Positions 1 through 12,596 of a stretch of DNA of 64,000 bases are shown one piece after another. The notes beneath the pieces were generated by a model. The model ran no database searches. It saw nothing but the letters and a program-made list of their open reading frames with translations, and had not been told where the DNA came from. The number at the start of each line of letters is the position of its first letter. Position 1 is the stretch's first letter. Made by a program: the position numbers and the translations under genes. This DNA is from Nereocystis luetkeana (lineage: Eukaryota > Sar > Phaeophyceae > Laminariales > Laminariaceae), in assembly GCA_031213475.1 (NCBI GenBank), contig JARUPZ010000004.1, forward strand, positions 4,659,169-4,723,168, in the 5' to 3' direction.

Positions 1-319
1 TCACTTGCGATTGATAGGTCATATCGGGTGTCTCGTTTGTACCGTTTCTCTTACGTACTGCTACTGCACTATTTAGTTAGTGCCTGGTACACGTTTGCTT
101 TCTCCAATCGAGATCCATTTTAGTTACAGCCTATATAGAGACCGGACTTCGGAATGTGTTCTATTAATAGTGCTACCTCTATCGTGGAACGCGTCTTCCT
201 TTCGCCGTCGAAGACATAATATATATGAGCATTTGCGAGCGTACGTCTTAGCGAGGGGAAGCCATTGAAGGGAGTACAAGTACGCCAAATTTCTTCGGAG
301 TGAGTGGACGTAATGGCAG
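1..319. other. Unassigned sequence
   Basis: I see no coding pattern, repeat or RNA signal here. The open frames on either strand are short and have no recognisable composition. Confidence 0.5.
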
Positions 320-1075
320 AAACTGGAACCAAACAACAGGTCGTGGAAGGTCATGGAAGTAAATGCACCTCTCTGGAAACTTCTAGGGAAGTAATAATGA
401 AAGCTCCCACCGAAGAGTTAACAGGAAGCATCTATCTGTAGAAGCGTCCAATCCCGTCAAAAATGGTAGTTTTCCACCGCTCCCAGAGGAGCTACGATCA
501 ATTCCATGGAAGTGGTGGAAGTTCCATGGAAGTTGTGGAAGCTAACACGGAAGCATTCAAAACATGAGTGGAAGTGGTGGAAGTAAGGTTCCGTGGAAAT
601 GCCATAAACGTGGCAGTGAAAGTTTTCATTGAAGCGCCCATGTACATCCGCGCAAGCGGCCTGCATGGAAGCTTCTATGGAAACAGTGGAAGCTTCCGGG
701 AACGGCCAGAAGGTTATGAAAGTACTCTATAGTCGATGGAAGTGCGCAGAAGCCAAAGGTAAGTTATGGTCGTATGAAGTTTCCGTGAAAACTTCCACTG
801 CCACTTTCCTGGCCCTCCCACGTACGCTTCCACTAGTATCGTTCATAGAAAATTCCGTCGAGGTGGAAGCTTCCGTGGAAGCGGTAAAAGCTTCTTTCAA
901 AGTCCAAGAAGCTTCTACCGCTTGCATGGAATCTTCCACCACTTCCATGGAAGCTCCCACTACTTCGAGTTAAGCTTCCACAACTTCCGTGGAACATTAA
1001 AAAATAGCGTGGTAGCTTCCATGATAGTTGCGGAACCATATGGAAGCTTCCACTTACTTTCAAGGGGGAAGCTAT
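320..1075. repeat. Degenerate GGAAGC/GCTTCC minisatellite
   Basis: The stretch is built from many irregularly spaced GGAAG and CTTCC words, often meeting as GGAAGCTTCC or TTCCATGGAA palindromes. Spacing between words is roughly 9 to 20 bases and orientation flips repeatedly, so the array could fold into many alternative hairpins. Open frames on both strands are by-products of the stop-poor repeat word and are not called as genes. Confidence 0.8.
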
Positions 1076-1999
1076 TAATGCCCCAGACCTCCCGTTTGGG
1101 GCACCACTTTCTGTCTCAATATGTTCTGGTCGGATGAGCTTCATAAGCAGCCTAAAGCCGGTTAGTGTTATATTTCCATTTTCTGGGATATAATGTTTGT
1201 TAAGGCTAGCGCAGATATATATTGGTTGAGTATTGCGCGAACAAACACATCTAGACCACGGTTCGGGTGATATGCTGAGCTCCTCATCTAAGGAGACTCT
1301 GGACCACGCCCAAGCTGTGGCATTACTGGGGGGGAGGAAATTTGGACGCAACACGTCTCACCCGCCTGCCATCTTTACATCCCATTAAGTGACGAACAGT
1401 GCATACCAGGTATACTCAATGCACGTTCGGCTCTACTGTGCTAGTAAGTCATGTCCGCTCGAGTACAAGCTGGCCCCCATTGTTGATGAGGCTCTGCACA
1501 GCAGGAACTACAGAGTATAGTACTCGTCCTTGGGCTTCTCGAACCGACCCCGGAGAGGCTGCCGGTAATTGATACCTCCTTCCTGGTACCGGTACCTAGC
1601 ATACACGGGGCGCCGACCTCGGTTTTGTACTGCCTTGCTCGTGGTGCGCTGGCTTGGTTACGCTGACGAGGATTGCAATCCAATAACCGTGGATTAGGTT
1701 CCCCGTGGTCGTTTAGGCCCGTGGCTACGACGTGGATCCGTCGCGGAAGCGTGGTCCCGGGTTTATAGATGCAAATGGCAGGAGATCTCAGGTGAGTGAT
1801 CAAACAGCAGGACATGCTGCAAACGGATGTGACGGGTCGGGAGTGCTGCACCCGACCCGTTAGAAGCAAGGTAAGGACCCGATTAGGTGAAATTCTAGAT
1901 GGTAGAAAGCTGCTAGAAAACAAACATGGGGGCGCATAAAAATGCGGCGAGTTTATCGAGCAGTATAGAGATCCCCTAGATTGATTACTCGTGAAAGCG
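1076..1999. other. Unassigned, possibly LINE 5' flank
   Basis: No gene is recognisable. One exact TACCAGGTA motif lies at 1404-1412. The stretch precedes a LINE relic and could include its 5' untranslated region, but nothing in the sequence proves that. Confidence 0.4.
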
Positions 2000-2299
2000 A
2001 GTTAACCGAGGGCACATTCAACGCCCCTACTCTGCCTGTCAACTGCAAGATCGGTCATGACCACGCCGAGGAGATCATGAAGGCTCGCAGGCAATAACAG
2101 TGCCATATTGTTGTGTTGACGGACGTGAGCCGGGATAGGGGGGATGGGTTTACAGTAGCGAGATTTACTGCGTGCTGCAGTGGAGCCGGCGCAGATGGTA
2201 CGGAGGCCAAGTGTCAACACGGAGTATTGGTAGCCATCAAGGAGTGAATGTTTCAGGATGCCGAGCAGCGTGGACTGCCTGTAGAGTCCGTCAGTGCTC

Positions 2300-2760
2300 G
2301 ACTCATGAAGGTGCGACTTAACGTGAAAGGGGAATCGAATGACATTTCTTTCTTGGTTACGGACCCACTGTCCGTCTCAAACCTGTACTTGACAAAGGCA
2401 TGTTTTGGGTAACTCTAAGCAGCACAGTGGCTGAAGTGCCTAAAGGAGAACAACTAGTTGTCGTGATATATGCTAACTCTCGCCCTCACGCGCGGGAGGA
2501 AGGTTGCGTCGATGATAAGGTACTGGGAACATGCGCGCGGGATACGCTGAAAATCAACGAACGGCGTCTCCTAACTTACTCAGGAGAATCCCAACTGGCC
2601 CTTGTCAATACGTTGTTCAGAGCACCCATACGTGGAATCTCATGCACCTTCCACAGTCCACATCGTGTGAAGCTACCGCCTGGCTTATATCCACAAGCGG
2701 CAACCAAGCAGACGAATCATAGGAATAACAAACCGTGTGTTGACCGTCTTTAGCCGAACC
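2300..2760 (+). pseudogene. LINE-A endonuclease domain fragment
   Basis: Two overlapping frames give matching pieces of an EEP-type nuclease. The first, ending near 2412, contains VRLNVKGESNDISFLV. The second, from 2400 to 2753, contains STVAEVPKGEQLVVV followed by ALVNTLFRAPIRGISCTF, the region before the catalytic C-terminus in this family. A frameshift near 2400 separates them, and the conserved SDH-type ending is not visible after 2690. In an active LINE this domain nicks target DNA to prime reverse transcription. Here it is broken and must be inactive. The upstream part, 2080-2300, shows only weak traces of the domain. Confidence 0.7.
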
Positions 2761-2799
2761 TGAATTAGATAACAACCTGGCCACAGCTTGCCAAGGTAG

Positions 2800-4470
2800 A
2801 GGTGAAGGGGATACGGGCAATCAAACTGCTAGAACTGATGGCAAACCCCCAACTACGGAGAGCCTTTACGGAGAGATTCACACCCCTACCCCCTGGCACG
2901 GATATGGATGGTATGGCAATGGTGTTCGCTGAAGCGATACCCTTGACTGCCGCTAACATCGCGCCACGTACAAAGCACAGCCAAGGACCGGCGTGGTGCT
3001 GTGATAGCGAGAAACCGAAGGCGGAAATGCTTGCGGCGTGACCAAAGAAGGAAGCGCTATTGCGCACGGATCTAAGCAACCGATATATCAAGAAGTCCCC
3101 GAAGGCAGCTGGCAAACGCCTAAAGCGCGTGGGCATCGAGGCCTTGCAGATATGCCTAGAGGAGTTCGTCAGTCAACGTGGGGTGCGCGTTAAAGTTGGT
3201 CAACAATCTGTTTTTTTCAAACATTGCAAGGGGATGGATTTTGAGGGGAAGAAACCGTGCAGCTCTCAACACATCAGTGAAGCAGAGGCAAGACTTCTTC
3301 GTGATTTGGGGCTCACTCGCGGTCGGTGGGTACAGTGGTTCAGTGGTTTGCCTCTCGCGACGTCGCCAACGCTCAAGTCGAGTGTGGCCGAAAAAGAGGT
3401 ATGGCCCCCATGCCCACCTCTCTATGATTCGCCTTTCATCTTTCAGGCGAGTAAACCATGAAGTGGTAGATGGAGATGGTAACCACGGTATACTAGAACA
3501 GTTCCACGTAATTGTGGTCGACACATGGCAGCCCGGGTCCATTCCGCAGCAGTAGAAATATGCCACGACCTCAAAGTAGCACAAGAAGAGGGGCGATACT
3601 GAGTACGGTCACTATTGAGGCCTTCCACGCGGGGCGCATGCTGGCAAGGTGTTTCTCAAGGTATTCGCCAATCGCTTCAGCATGTACTGCAAACAGGAGA
3701 ATACCATACCAGAGGAGAAGTCCTGCTTTTAGCACCCAACGGTCGACGATTGATTAGGTTTTCGGGTTGAACAACTTCACCGATTGGTACGGAAGAAGAG
3801 CCCCCCTCTCTACATGTGTTTCGTCGGCCTCCCTCAAAGCATGCGATTCAGTCGACTGGGCTCTCTGGTGGACCATGCTTGCTCGGTTCAGCGTACCGTA
3901 AAAGATGCACGCGGGTTTGCGCCACTTCCACGATGGAAAGCGTGCGAGCATTCAGACGGGCGATGGAGAATAACCAGACTGGTTTAACGTGAGGCAGAGC
4001 CCACTGCAAGGATTCGTCTTCGCACAATTCTTGCCCAAACATGTTCCTTACCTCCGTACTGCGCGTGGCGGTGGGGCGGATTAGCGTCATTGCAGATGCG
4101 GTGAAGGATATGGTGGCCACCAAAGGTGAAGGATGGGAGGGGGGGAATGGGGTCGGAGAACGGACGCGGGAAACCTCGGAAGTCTGTGGTGGAGCCGCAA
4201 CCGGTCTGGGGAATGCTGTTTGGAGATGGCGTCGTCTCCAGATCGAGAAACAGCCTTGCAAAAATGATGGAAAATATCGGTAAAGCATGTGGTTCGTTCG
4301 GAATAACAGTGTCGGAGGCCAAGACGGACCCAATGCTCATGATGACGAAACGTATGTACGGGGTGATTTTCGCTGCTGAGGCAGCTGGTCAGGTGCACAA
4401 ACAAACAACCACATGTGCATGTGCACATATGAGCAACGTCGTGCGAGAACGCCGACCTTACTGCTGAAAT
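2800..4470 (+). pseudogene. LINE-A reverse transcriptase, broken, catalytic residues lost
   Basis: Fragments follow the order of a LINE reverse transcriptase. They are a pre-RT segment (2802-3461, with SPKAAGKRLKR and GRWVQWF), fingers (DTWQPGSIPQQ near 3530, GAHAGKVFLKVFANRFS near 3635), palm motif A (LYMCFVGL near 3810) and motif C with its following helix (GMLFGDGVVSRSRNSLAKMM near 4215, then VSEAKTDPMLM). In the family, motif A normally has an aspartate where this copy has glycine (FVGL). Motif C is YADD where this copy reads FGDG. Several frameshifts and stops separate the pieces. Both catalytic sites are damaged, so this is an old relic. Confidence 0.8.
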
Positions 4471-4474
4471 CAGC

Positions 4475-4990
4475 CGGCGTGTGCTGCTGGCCAACCCACG
4501 CTTGAGACGATATAGTTTGCCACCGTACGACCAGCCCACATCGCCGCTCTGGTGTAAAGTACGGAACGGCCGGGGAAATGGAGACCATGTTTCACCGGTG
4601 TGTCACGCGGACCCCCACCATGTCCCATCTCGCCAAAGTGCGGACCGACCACCACCGTCTTTTCCTCCGCCACATCGGATGGAAGAGACTATCTCGTGAC
4701 GGCTACCCTGTGCTTTCATACACAGACGCACCGGCTAAGAGTAGTTGCGACGTCGTCGCGGCGGTGCCAAGGCGGAAGGTACTTTGGTCGGGGTTTGTGG
4801 CTCGTATGGGTAACGAGAGACTACCCGAACGAGTGGTATTTGGGAACTGGAGGAGAAAAAGGGTCACGTGGGAGGGCAACAGCAGGACTAAATGGGTTGT
4901 CTCAAGCGCGATCTGTCGTTAACTTGCCCATCGAAAACAAAACAACGGGCGCCGGTAGCGAAGAAAACGGGCAAGCGGTTCATACGTGTT
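4475..4990 (+). pseudogene. LINE-A C-terminal region fragment
   Basis: The frame from 4578 to 4922 carries the post-RT thumb and tail of the same family, with HHRLFLRHIGWKR near 4660 and LWSGFVARMGNERLPERVVF near 4787-4846. The FVARM segment and the LPERV segment after it are characteristic of this LINE tail. The frame closes at 4920 in sequence that still resembles the end of the protein. I see no zinc-knuckle in this part. Confidence 0.7.
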
Positions 4991-6699
4991 GAGGAAGCGG
5001 CAGAGTAGTACAAGAAACGCTAGTTCGTTAAGGGACAGGAGAATGTGGTAACACGACAACGATTGTTTGAAAAAATGACCCGCAGCTTGATTAAGACACC
5101 ATTGGACCCATCGCCCGGGAAGGTGGGGGGTAGGAACCGCTTTGACGGAGGCGCTAAAGCAGCCAAGCCGGTTTATAAGAGGCCCAGTGACTACTGCGTT
5201 TTGCTGTGTTACAATCACTGTTTTACGTTTCCTTTTTTTTTTGCTTTGATGATTTAGTGACTGCCAGACCGATGTTACCCCTGTCATTCTGAGTCGGCTG
5301 CGTCACCTTTATTTTTTCATGGGACACTTTGATACTCTTCCTTCTTTCCGATTCGATGTTTGCCCTCCCCTCAGTCCGTCTGTCTCCGTCCTCTTTGTGT
5401 CGGTTGTGTTCTTGACCCATCCACTGGACGTAGGCCTACTTGTTTGTTTGCCGTTAGCTTGCTGTTTCCCCCCTTTTCTTGCCTTCCGTCTGATCTTCTT
5501 GTGACGTCCTTATCTTGATCCACGAGCTGAATATATTGTAGAACGGATCGTACCAGCGAACATCAACCCTGTCCTCGGGACTCAGCTTGCGCCCCGAGCG
5601 CATATTGTTTGCTTTACATTTCGTAATTTTGTTTTTCGCTACCAGGTATAATTTTATTTCCTTTTCTTTCTTCTTTATATCCCCTCTTCGTGGTTTTCTC
5701 CCCCTTTTCTTTTTCTTCTGTTTTCGAGAGTACATATAGTACCATGGATACGTTCGTAGGAACATTTGGTTGCAAGTGATACAGGATGGTATACATCAGC
5801 TAGTTCTCTTCGTGTTCGCAGCGAACCCGTATGATACTGCCATGCGCAGTATTTCGCGCTTATTTGTTTTCTTCCGTCGATATGTAGTTTGTTAGAGCCT
5901 TTTTTGTAACCGCAACCAGGTTTTCAGGGCAGTGAGATAATGTGAGAACATCATTATCACCCTCACCCCAAGACCTGACTTTGAGAACAGTCAACAACTT
6001 CCTCCGGTGGAGTACTCCATGCCGTAGGCATGTGATTAGAATTACAACCCTTCTGAAACAAAAGGATGGGGTTGATACATAGGGTACTGTAGTTCATCAG
6101 TTAAGGAAAGCGCAGTGGGTCATTCAAAAGGTTTGGCAGAACCTTAAACACCTTGCACACCACGCGTTCACGTCCATCGTTCCGGGCAGTGCTGTCGCTT
6201 CCTCGTGCTTCCTGTTGCCTCTCTCTGGGACGTAATCATCGTATAGGCAGCTTGCTTGCCGCTCAAACGTTCGCGCAGATATCTGCGTCTTCTTCCCGAC
6301 GTGTTTGTGGCTGGAATGGCGCTGTTGTCGTTGCTGCTGGTGCACCTTTTCTTAGAGGCTCCTGAGGTAGTTCAGAGCAAAACCTCAACGTAATTATTCG
6401 GGAGGACGTAATTTTGGTCGCGTGAGTGGGAGCTCGGCCAAGCTTGATGTGGGTAGCATCATCGCGGAACATGTACTACTCTAACATCCGACTGATGGAT
6501 TTTTCGGTGATTTCTCGTCGAGCGTTGGCTCCATATATTGAGTCGATTTTGACACATGAGCACACGAGCCCTCTGCGCACATAAGAGCTGGAGTTTGATT
6601 CGTTGGTATCGGTTTCCGCCGATGTCTAAGCGGGCCCACTGCGAAGCAGACAAGGACAACCTGCTTACCCTTTATTTGCGGTAGCGGGTTCACTGTAAG
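4991..6699. other. Unassigned; pyrimidine-rich tracts
   Basis: No gene is recognisable. From about 5205 to 5530 and again 5640 to 5725 the plus strand is strongly pyrimidine-rich. An exact TACCAGGTA motif lies at 5640-5648. Confidence 0.5.
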
Positions 6700-7055
6700 G
6701 AATATTGGCGTACCCCGCGCGCTGCAGCACGGGTTTCCCTAAGGAAAATATTATTGGGAATCGGGAACCAATAAGATAATACGTACCAGGTAATATATAT
6801 GCAGTTTGTTTTTTTTGTAGACAGATAGATTTAGGCGTTAGAGATGGTTTATATTTTTTGGCTGGGTACGCAGTAGTACGTAGCTTACTTCGACAGCAGC
6901 AGCGGACACTGTTTGGTTGATCGCGCTGGTGGGACTACCAAGTGGATACCGCACGGAACGGTGCTGGCAGACTGGTAGAACACGCGAACAGACAGGGCCC
7001 ATGATGTGCACCTGGACAGCAGTCGCTCGCTGGGCCAGGTGTTCGTGGTTTCTTG
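6700..7055 (+). repeat. Dispersed repeat R, copy 1
   Basis: This segment matches 12770-13080, most clearly from 6834 (GGCTGG..ACG, TAGCTTACTTCGACAGCA, GATACCGCAC, CAGACTGGTAGAACACGCGA) to about 7045. Indels between copies break every frame, so it is treated as non-coding repeat. At 6784-6792 this copy has TACCAGGTA in a short extra segment relative to copy 2. Confidence 0.75.
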
Positions 7056-7189
7056 ATCAGGTATTTCGTAGACTCTGATTCAACATCGGGTGTGTAGCGG
7101 AGGTGGAGCGCTTCATGCGTGGCAGCGAGCGAGCGCCGAAGGGTGGGCACCTTGGATCGCATCGACCGGTATATATGATATGTGCAGAG

Positions 7190-9215
7190 ACGGGTAGCCA
7201 TCTGTATCCCGACGCATACTGGCCGAGGGCGTGTGTGCGTTTGGCTTGATAGTCTAGTTGTACTGCATGTATACGCAAAAACAAAAAGCAGGTAAATAGC
7301 AACGATTGAACCTCCTGATCGAGCACATCCAAATAAAATAAAATAAAACTAAATATTCGCGGCAATAAGATATCATCAGACCACTTTGGGCTAAGGCAGA
7401 TACACTATGATACTCCAAGGCAGATATATATACTACGATATTCGAAGGCAGAGAAATCACGATACTCGCAATCAAGAGAGAGATGGCGTACGCTGAAACT
7501 CTGGGGCAGTCTGGGCGTGGATACACCACGATACTTCGAGTGCTTATAGGAAGGCAAAGGACGTTGTTTGTATCACCTTGTGCGGTTAAACAAGTTTTCG
7601 GTGTAAAAAATGTACGTTTTGATATCGTGCCTGGTATGTCTCGATCACAAAGACCTGCGCAGACAGAAAAAGTGCATTGATTCGCTATTGGTGAACCGTG
7701 AGCGACACGGTCGCCATTCGATCACACGTTACGGCAGGGGGAAACCTCTATTACAGCAGCAGGCGGTTAGTGTGTCAACTGAAGATTCTTGTTGCGGTGT
7801 TTATGCCGATCGCGCCCGCGATGGGGCGCAAACTTATCAACATATTCTGTTGTTGACCACGGCTAATAAAATTCGCTTCACATAATACCTATTATTCCGC
7901 AATGAGGTTCATACGTTGCGGCAAGGCGACGCCAAATCTTGCAGGACCTGGTCTAAGAAGGCGATATGCGATGTCATGCCCATTCCAATTGGGTTCCTAA
8001 CGTTGCGGCAGGGCGACGCTAGCATTGCACGCGTAAGATGTCGCTCACGCAGAACAATTAATTGAAGATTGTTGCCGGTACCTATTGCGCTTGGCGGAAG
8101 GGCACATAACAAATTCCGATTGACTTGAACATGCACGATAACATGACAATGTGCCATATTAATCGAGTAATTCCCCACGCGGATTGCTGGGTGATAGATA
8201 ATCTTCATAGCCAAACGATCGACTCAGTTCAGCGCAAATACAAATATGTAATATGGCGCATCGCATGAGTGACTCCCCACGCGGATTGATGGGTGAGAGA
8301 TCATATTCACGTCTTAACGCTTGACTCGGTTCAGCGTAAATACAAGTGTAGAGTAGGGAACATCGAATGAGTGACTCTCCACGCGGATAGCTGGGTGAGA
8401 GATATGCTTCACATCCAAACGATCGAGAGATCTTGAGCGCGGATGCTTGTATATATAGTCGAGTTGCAGAATATCATATTATAATTGACGCTCGAGAGTT
8501 CTTGGGCGCGACTACGAGTATGTGAAATGGCGCAATGAATGAGTGACTCACCAGACGAATTATTGGGTAATATATAATTTTCATGGCCGACACGTTCGAG
8601 ATGTCTTTCTTGAGCGCGGATACCTGTAAATAGGCGCCGCAAGGCACAATGCCGCAATGAATGATGATGAGTGACTCCCCAGACGAAATATTGGGTGAGA
8701 GACATTCTTCACAGCCTAAACGCCCGAAACGTCTTGAGCGCGGATACTTGTTGATAGTCGCCGCAAGGCATATATATATTGAGCCCGAATACAAATCTGA
8801 AAAATTGCGCAATGAATGAGTGCTCCCTAGACGAATTACTGCGTGAGAGATAGTCTTCACAGACAGCAAAACTGACTTGAGCGCGGATACTTGCATGTAG
8901 TCGCCGCAAGGGCAGATGTTGTGGCTTGCTAGGTGAAAGTGGGGGGCACGATTTGTTATTTCGCTCACACGTCGCGGCAGAGCGACAATAGGTTACAGCG
9001 TCGAAACGCCAAAACATTATACTCGGGCTGGTTACCCCTCCTTCCTGCGTACGCGATGGGGCCCTGAGTATTTAGAACGATCGTATTATTTGTCTCCTGA
9101 ACAGCAGTACGTAAACATATATACCAGGGTAATGCTCGGTATGTTCGGATACTATTTTGGTCGTTGAAATGAGGCTGTGCAATGTAACTGGGTAGTCTTC
9201 CTGGCACCTCTCTTC
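7190..9215 (+). repeat. Tandem unit A of a 2-kb diverged duplication
   Basis: The order of landmarks in this unit is repeated in the next 2 kb. They are GTGTGCGTTTGG with a TGCATGTAT..GCAAAAA run, then CAGTCTGGGCGTGGATACAC, GGTGAACCGTGAGCGACA, GATGGGGCGCA, TCATACGTTGC, and TTCCCCAC.CGGATTGCTGGG. The unit ends with CAGCAGTACGTAAACATA and CCTCTCTTCCGATCGTGACG. Similarity is moderate with many indels. No protein-coding frame survives between units. Confidence 0.7.
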
Positions 9216-10800
9216 CGATCGTGACGGGGCAAAAACGATCGCCAGTTGTTTAAGAGGCCGTGTGCGTTTGGAAATGGCTTGGTGATCGACTTGTATTGCA
9301 TGTATGTGCAAAAAAAACAACCGGACGAACAGTAACGTGAACTTCGCGATCAAGAGAAAGTTAATCACAAATCGCAGAAACGAGATATCACCGGATTTTC
9401 CGTTGCGCGACAGCAGGGATACTACGATACTCGGGATCGAGGAGTGATCGCGTGAGGTGATACTTTTAACAGTCTGGGCGTGGATACACCATGATGTTTC
9501 GAGGATGTATGGAACAATGAATGATGATCTTTGTATTACCTGGAGCAGTTCATCAGGTTTCCCATCTCAAAACATACTCGTTAATGTCGTGCTAGTATGT
9601 ACCGCGACCATAAGGACCTGCAAGGACAGAATATTGAGCTGGATCGCCGTTGGTGAACCGTGAGCGACATTATCGCAATTCGATTCCCCTTTGCGGCAGG
9701 GCGAGAAAAACAATCACAGCAGGAGGGGGTTGGTGTGTCTGCTGAATATTATTGCTTGTCGCGTCCACTATGGGGCGCAGACTATCAATATATTATGTAG
9801 TTGATCACGAAAGTCGTCTCACATTGTTGAGGTGACTGGTGATATCATACCTATTATTGCTGCAGATGGGTTCATACGTTGCAGCATGGCGACGCAAACC
9901 CAATAAAAATAAAAATAAAATGCACGGGTAAGATGCCGCTCATGCCAAACATTTGAAGAGTCTTGCCGTCTTGCCGGCACCTATCGCGATTCTTGATGGG
10001 GCGCAGATTCAAAGCTCATGTTGACGTGGACATACATACATGCACGATATAACAATATGCCATAGCATAGTGAACGAGTGATTCCCCACACGGATTGCTG
10101 GGCGAGAGACAACAGTCTTCAAAGTTTTATGATCGACTAGAAGAGGGGGACACATCACGCTTGCTTCACGGTGGGGCGCAGACTGAAAATGTACACCTTG
10201 TCCTAGTATTGACGTGGATAAACACGATACATATAACAATGTGATGTAGTGAACGGAAGGGAGGTAGACTTGGTGCATGGGTTTCCTTTTGTTTCCGAGG
10301 TTTTCTTCTTCTTTCGGGAAAGTTGTGAGTGATCCATGTTGAAGATCATGCTGCACATTGTCTGAAGAATCAGATGGCAAGAAAGAGGAATAATAATAAT
10401 GTGATGTAGTGAACCAGTGATTCCCCACGCGAACAGTTAACTGCTGGATGAGATATAATCTTCAGAGCCTAATTAATTGTCGACTCGAGGGGCATGTCGC
10501 GCTTCCCTTTGCGGTGGGACACAGATTCACTTCATATTGACGTCGTGTACATGGCCGATACAAACATACATGCGAAATGGTTAACGAGTGATTCCCCACG
10601 CGGACTGCTGGGTGAAAGATATTCTTCACAGCCAAAACGATCGACTATAAGGAAGGGTGTCAAGCGCAAATACAAGTAAGTATGTAATACTGTAGGGCAC
10701 AATTAATGAATTAATGACTCCCTGTGAGCATTGTTTGGTGAGAGCTAATCTTCACAGCCGGACGCTCGAGGTATCTTGAGCGCAGATATCTATCTGTAGA
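8165..10800 (+). repeat. Subrepeats with GAGTGATTCCCCACGCGGAT core
   Basis: A core reading GAGTGA(C/T)TCCCCA(C/G)(A/G)CG followed by TGGGTGAGAGAT and CTTCACAGCC recurs near 8165, 8270, 8369, 8540, 8669, 8817, 10075, 10415, 10587 and 10711. It is often followed by TTGAGCGCGGATACTTG. Spacing within each cluster is about 100 to 170 bases. These are nested inside the 2-kb units. Confidence 0.75.
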
Positions 10801-11140
10801 TTGTCGACCGCAAGGGCAGAAATTGCCTGTTGTCGGGCGATAGCGAGCGGAATAATCAACAGGTTGCTACAGGGAAAAGTATTTTCATTATTATTTTAAA
10901 AAAAAGAAAAAGAAAACTGTAGCGCCAACACGTGGCTGGATATAGTGCACTGTGTATTCTGCCTGGTTACGTCTCGTGCGGTCGCGATGGAGCGCAAACA
11001 CATGCTTGAGAAAAGCATGTTTTTTGCTGCTGCACAGACAGCAGTACATATAACTTCTACATAAAACTGTGTAGCGTCACAGAATTTCTGGTACCTCTCA
11101 CGCGATCGTGATGGGGCGCGGATTATTATTGCGTGCACAT
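9216..11140 (+). repeat. Tandem unit B of a 2-kb diverged duplication
   Basis: This is the second unit of the duplication described for 7190-9215. The CAGTCTGGGCGTGGATACAC landmark lies near 9468 and the closing CCTCTCACGCGATCGTGATG near 11094. It is rearranged relative to unit A, including a local purine insertion around 10280-10400. Confidence 0.65.
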
Positions 11141-12590
11141 TGCTTCCTGACGGAACAGCTCGAAACCCAATGTCTCCCTTCAGAAAATGTGATCAGGCAT
11201 ATATATCTAAAACTTCCGCCTGTGTATATTTCACGGAGGTTCATGTTTTCTCCAAAGAAAAATAAATCGACTCAAGGACACTGTGCGGCCCGAGACGACC
11301 ACGACGAGCGATACGTGGGGTGGTATGAGCAGCAGGTCGATGGTAAGAGTAGCAACGCAGGCCAATGTTCAGGACGTCAAGCTGAATACACTGTGATAAC
11401 ATCACACGACTAAGCTAACCACCAAGCCATTCGAATGCTGGTCCACACGGCCAGCATACAGGATTGGTCGACAAGGGTTCATGACGCAGCTATCTCCACT
11501 AGATTCAACCGAGCCGCCGGGTATCGCCGATTTGCTAGGAGCGGTGCTCCCCACCTGGGCGAAGGTTGGCGCCTACATTGACGCCGGTAGGCTGACGCAC
11601 GTCGATATCCACACAGACCGGGTCGCACCTCGCGAAACAGGAAGGCGCTCTGTTAAACGTCCGCGCAGCGACGAAGACTCCGCTCAGCTGCCTTCATTCG
11701 ATTGCGTGTCACAGAGGGGAGGCTCTGCTATCGATTCATGTTTTCACCTGGTCGACGTTGGTATCTAGCTGTCGATCCAATCGCCGTGGATCAAGCGCGT
11801 GTTGCAAGGCATCTCGCGATCGCTCGAAATAAATGGCGGGAACACCCCCACGGGTTCGACTACCTATTCCGTGGGATATGGTGGGCTCATACCTTCCTGG
11901 AGTTGAGGGTAGAGTTCTTTGGCTACGTTTGGGGCATGATATATATATATATATATATATTTTTTTTTTCAATCGATACGTCAGATGAGGTATTCGCTGA
12001 GGGCTCGGTTGTGTTGCACCCGCACATTGTCTGACGTGATGTTGTATTATTCCTAACAACAGTCAGTCAAGGCGTCTTCAAGGGAGTAGTAGTGTCGACC
12101 AGGTCGAGCTGCGATTCTGTGGCCATAAAAACGACCATTGGTAGCAGCGTTGTACGTACACAGAGTGAAGTTCGGGGCCCGTGTTCCGAGCTGGGGGGTG
12201 GGGGCCGGGGGGGGGTGGAGCCGTTGCCTCTACGGTACCACTGCTCTTATACCATGCAGCGGTACCTGAATACGCGCCGCTTGCCTCATACCGGTCACGG
12301 GGGAAACTAAGAGCGTGGGGATACCCTCAGGCGTTGACATCGCTGAGCGAGGTAGTAAAAACGGGCGTAACCCGAAGAGTACGCCCTCCACCCGCTTGAG
12401 GATATAGGAATTGCCTCGACGTTTGCGCTGGAGATGACATACCGCAAAGGAACTCCGATGAATAACACATGTACGCCTGGGATATTGCGGGATATGTGTC
12501 TCGTAAACTATTGATAGTAGCTGGCAATGGTTCGCGAAGACGGCCAGGCTATGATACTGTACGGGGTAAACTGTAGAAGCCTCGAAAGAG
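11141..12590. other. Unassigned; AT run and G-rich block
   Basis: No gene is recognised. An (AT)n run followed by poly-T lies at about 11938-11970. A block of G runs at about 12188-12222 could form a G-quadruplex on the plus strand. Open frames here lack recognisable domains. Confidence 0.5.
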
Positions 12591-12596
12591 ACGTGG

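Larger units (their letters stand above)
2000..4990 (+). mobile_element. LINE-A copy 1, decayed non-LTR retrotransposon
   Basis: Successive plus-strand fragments read, in order, as an endonuclease/exonuclease/phosphatase-type domain, a reverse transcriptase and a C-terminal extension, the order expected of a LINE with an APE-like endonuclease. The fragments lie in different frames with stops between them, so the element cannot make one protein. No poly(A) tail or clear target duplication marks the ends, so the boundaries are approximate. The same family recurs near 34.4-35.2 kb. Family assignment comes from remembered protein patterns and would be settled by a translated search against LINE proteins of brown algae. 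Confidence 0.8.

Noticed and set aside
5205..5725. Pyrimidine-rich stretch as a promoter or branch-point region
   Set aside because: No gene follows it, and composition alone is not evidence.
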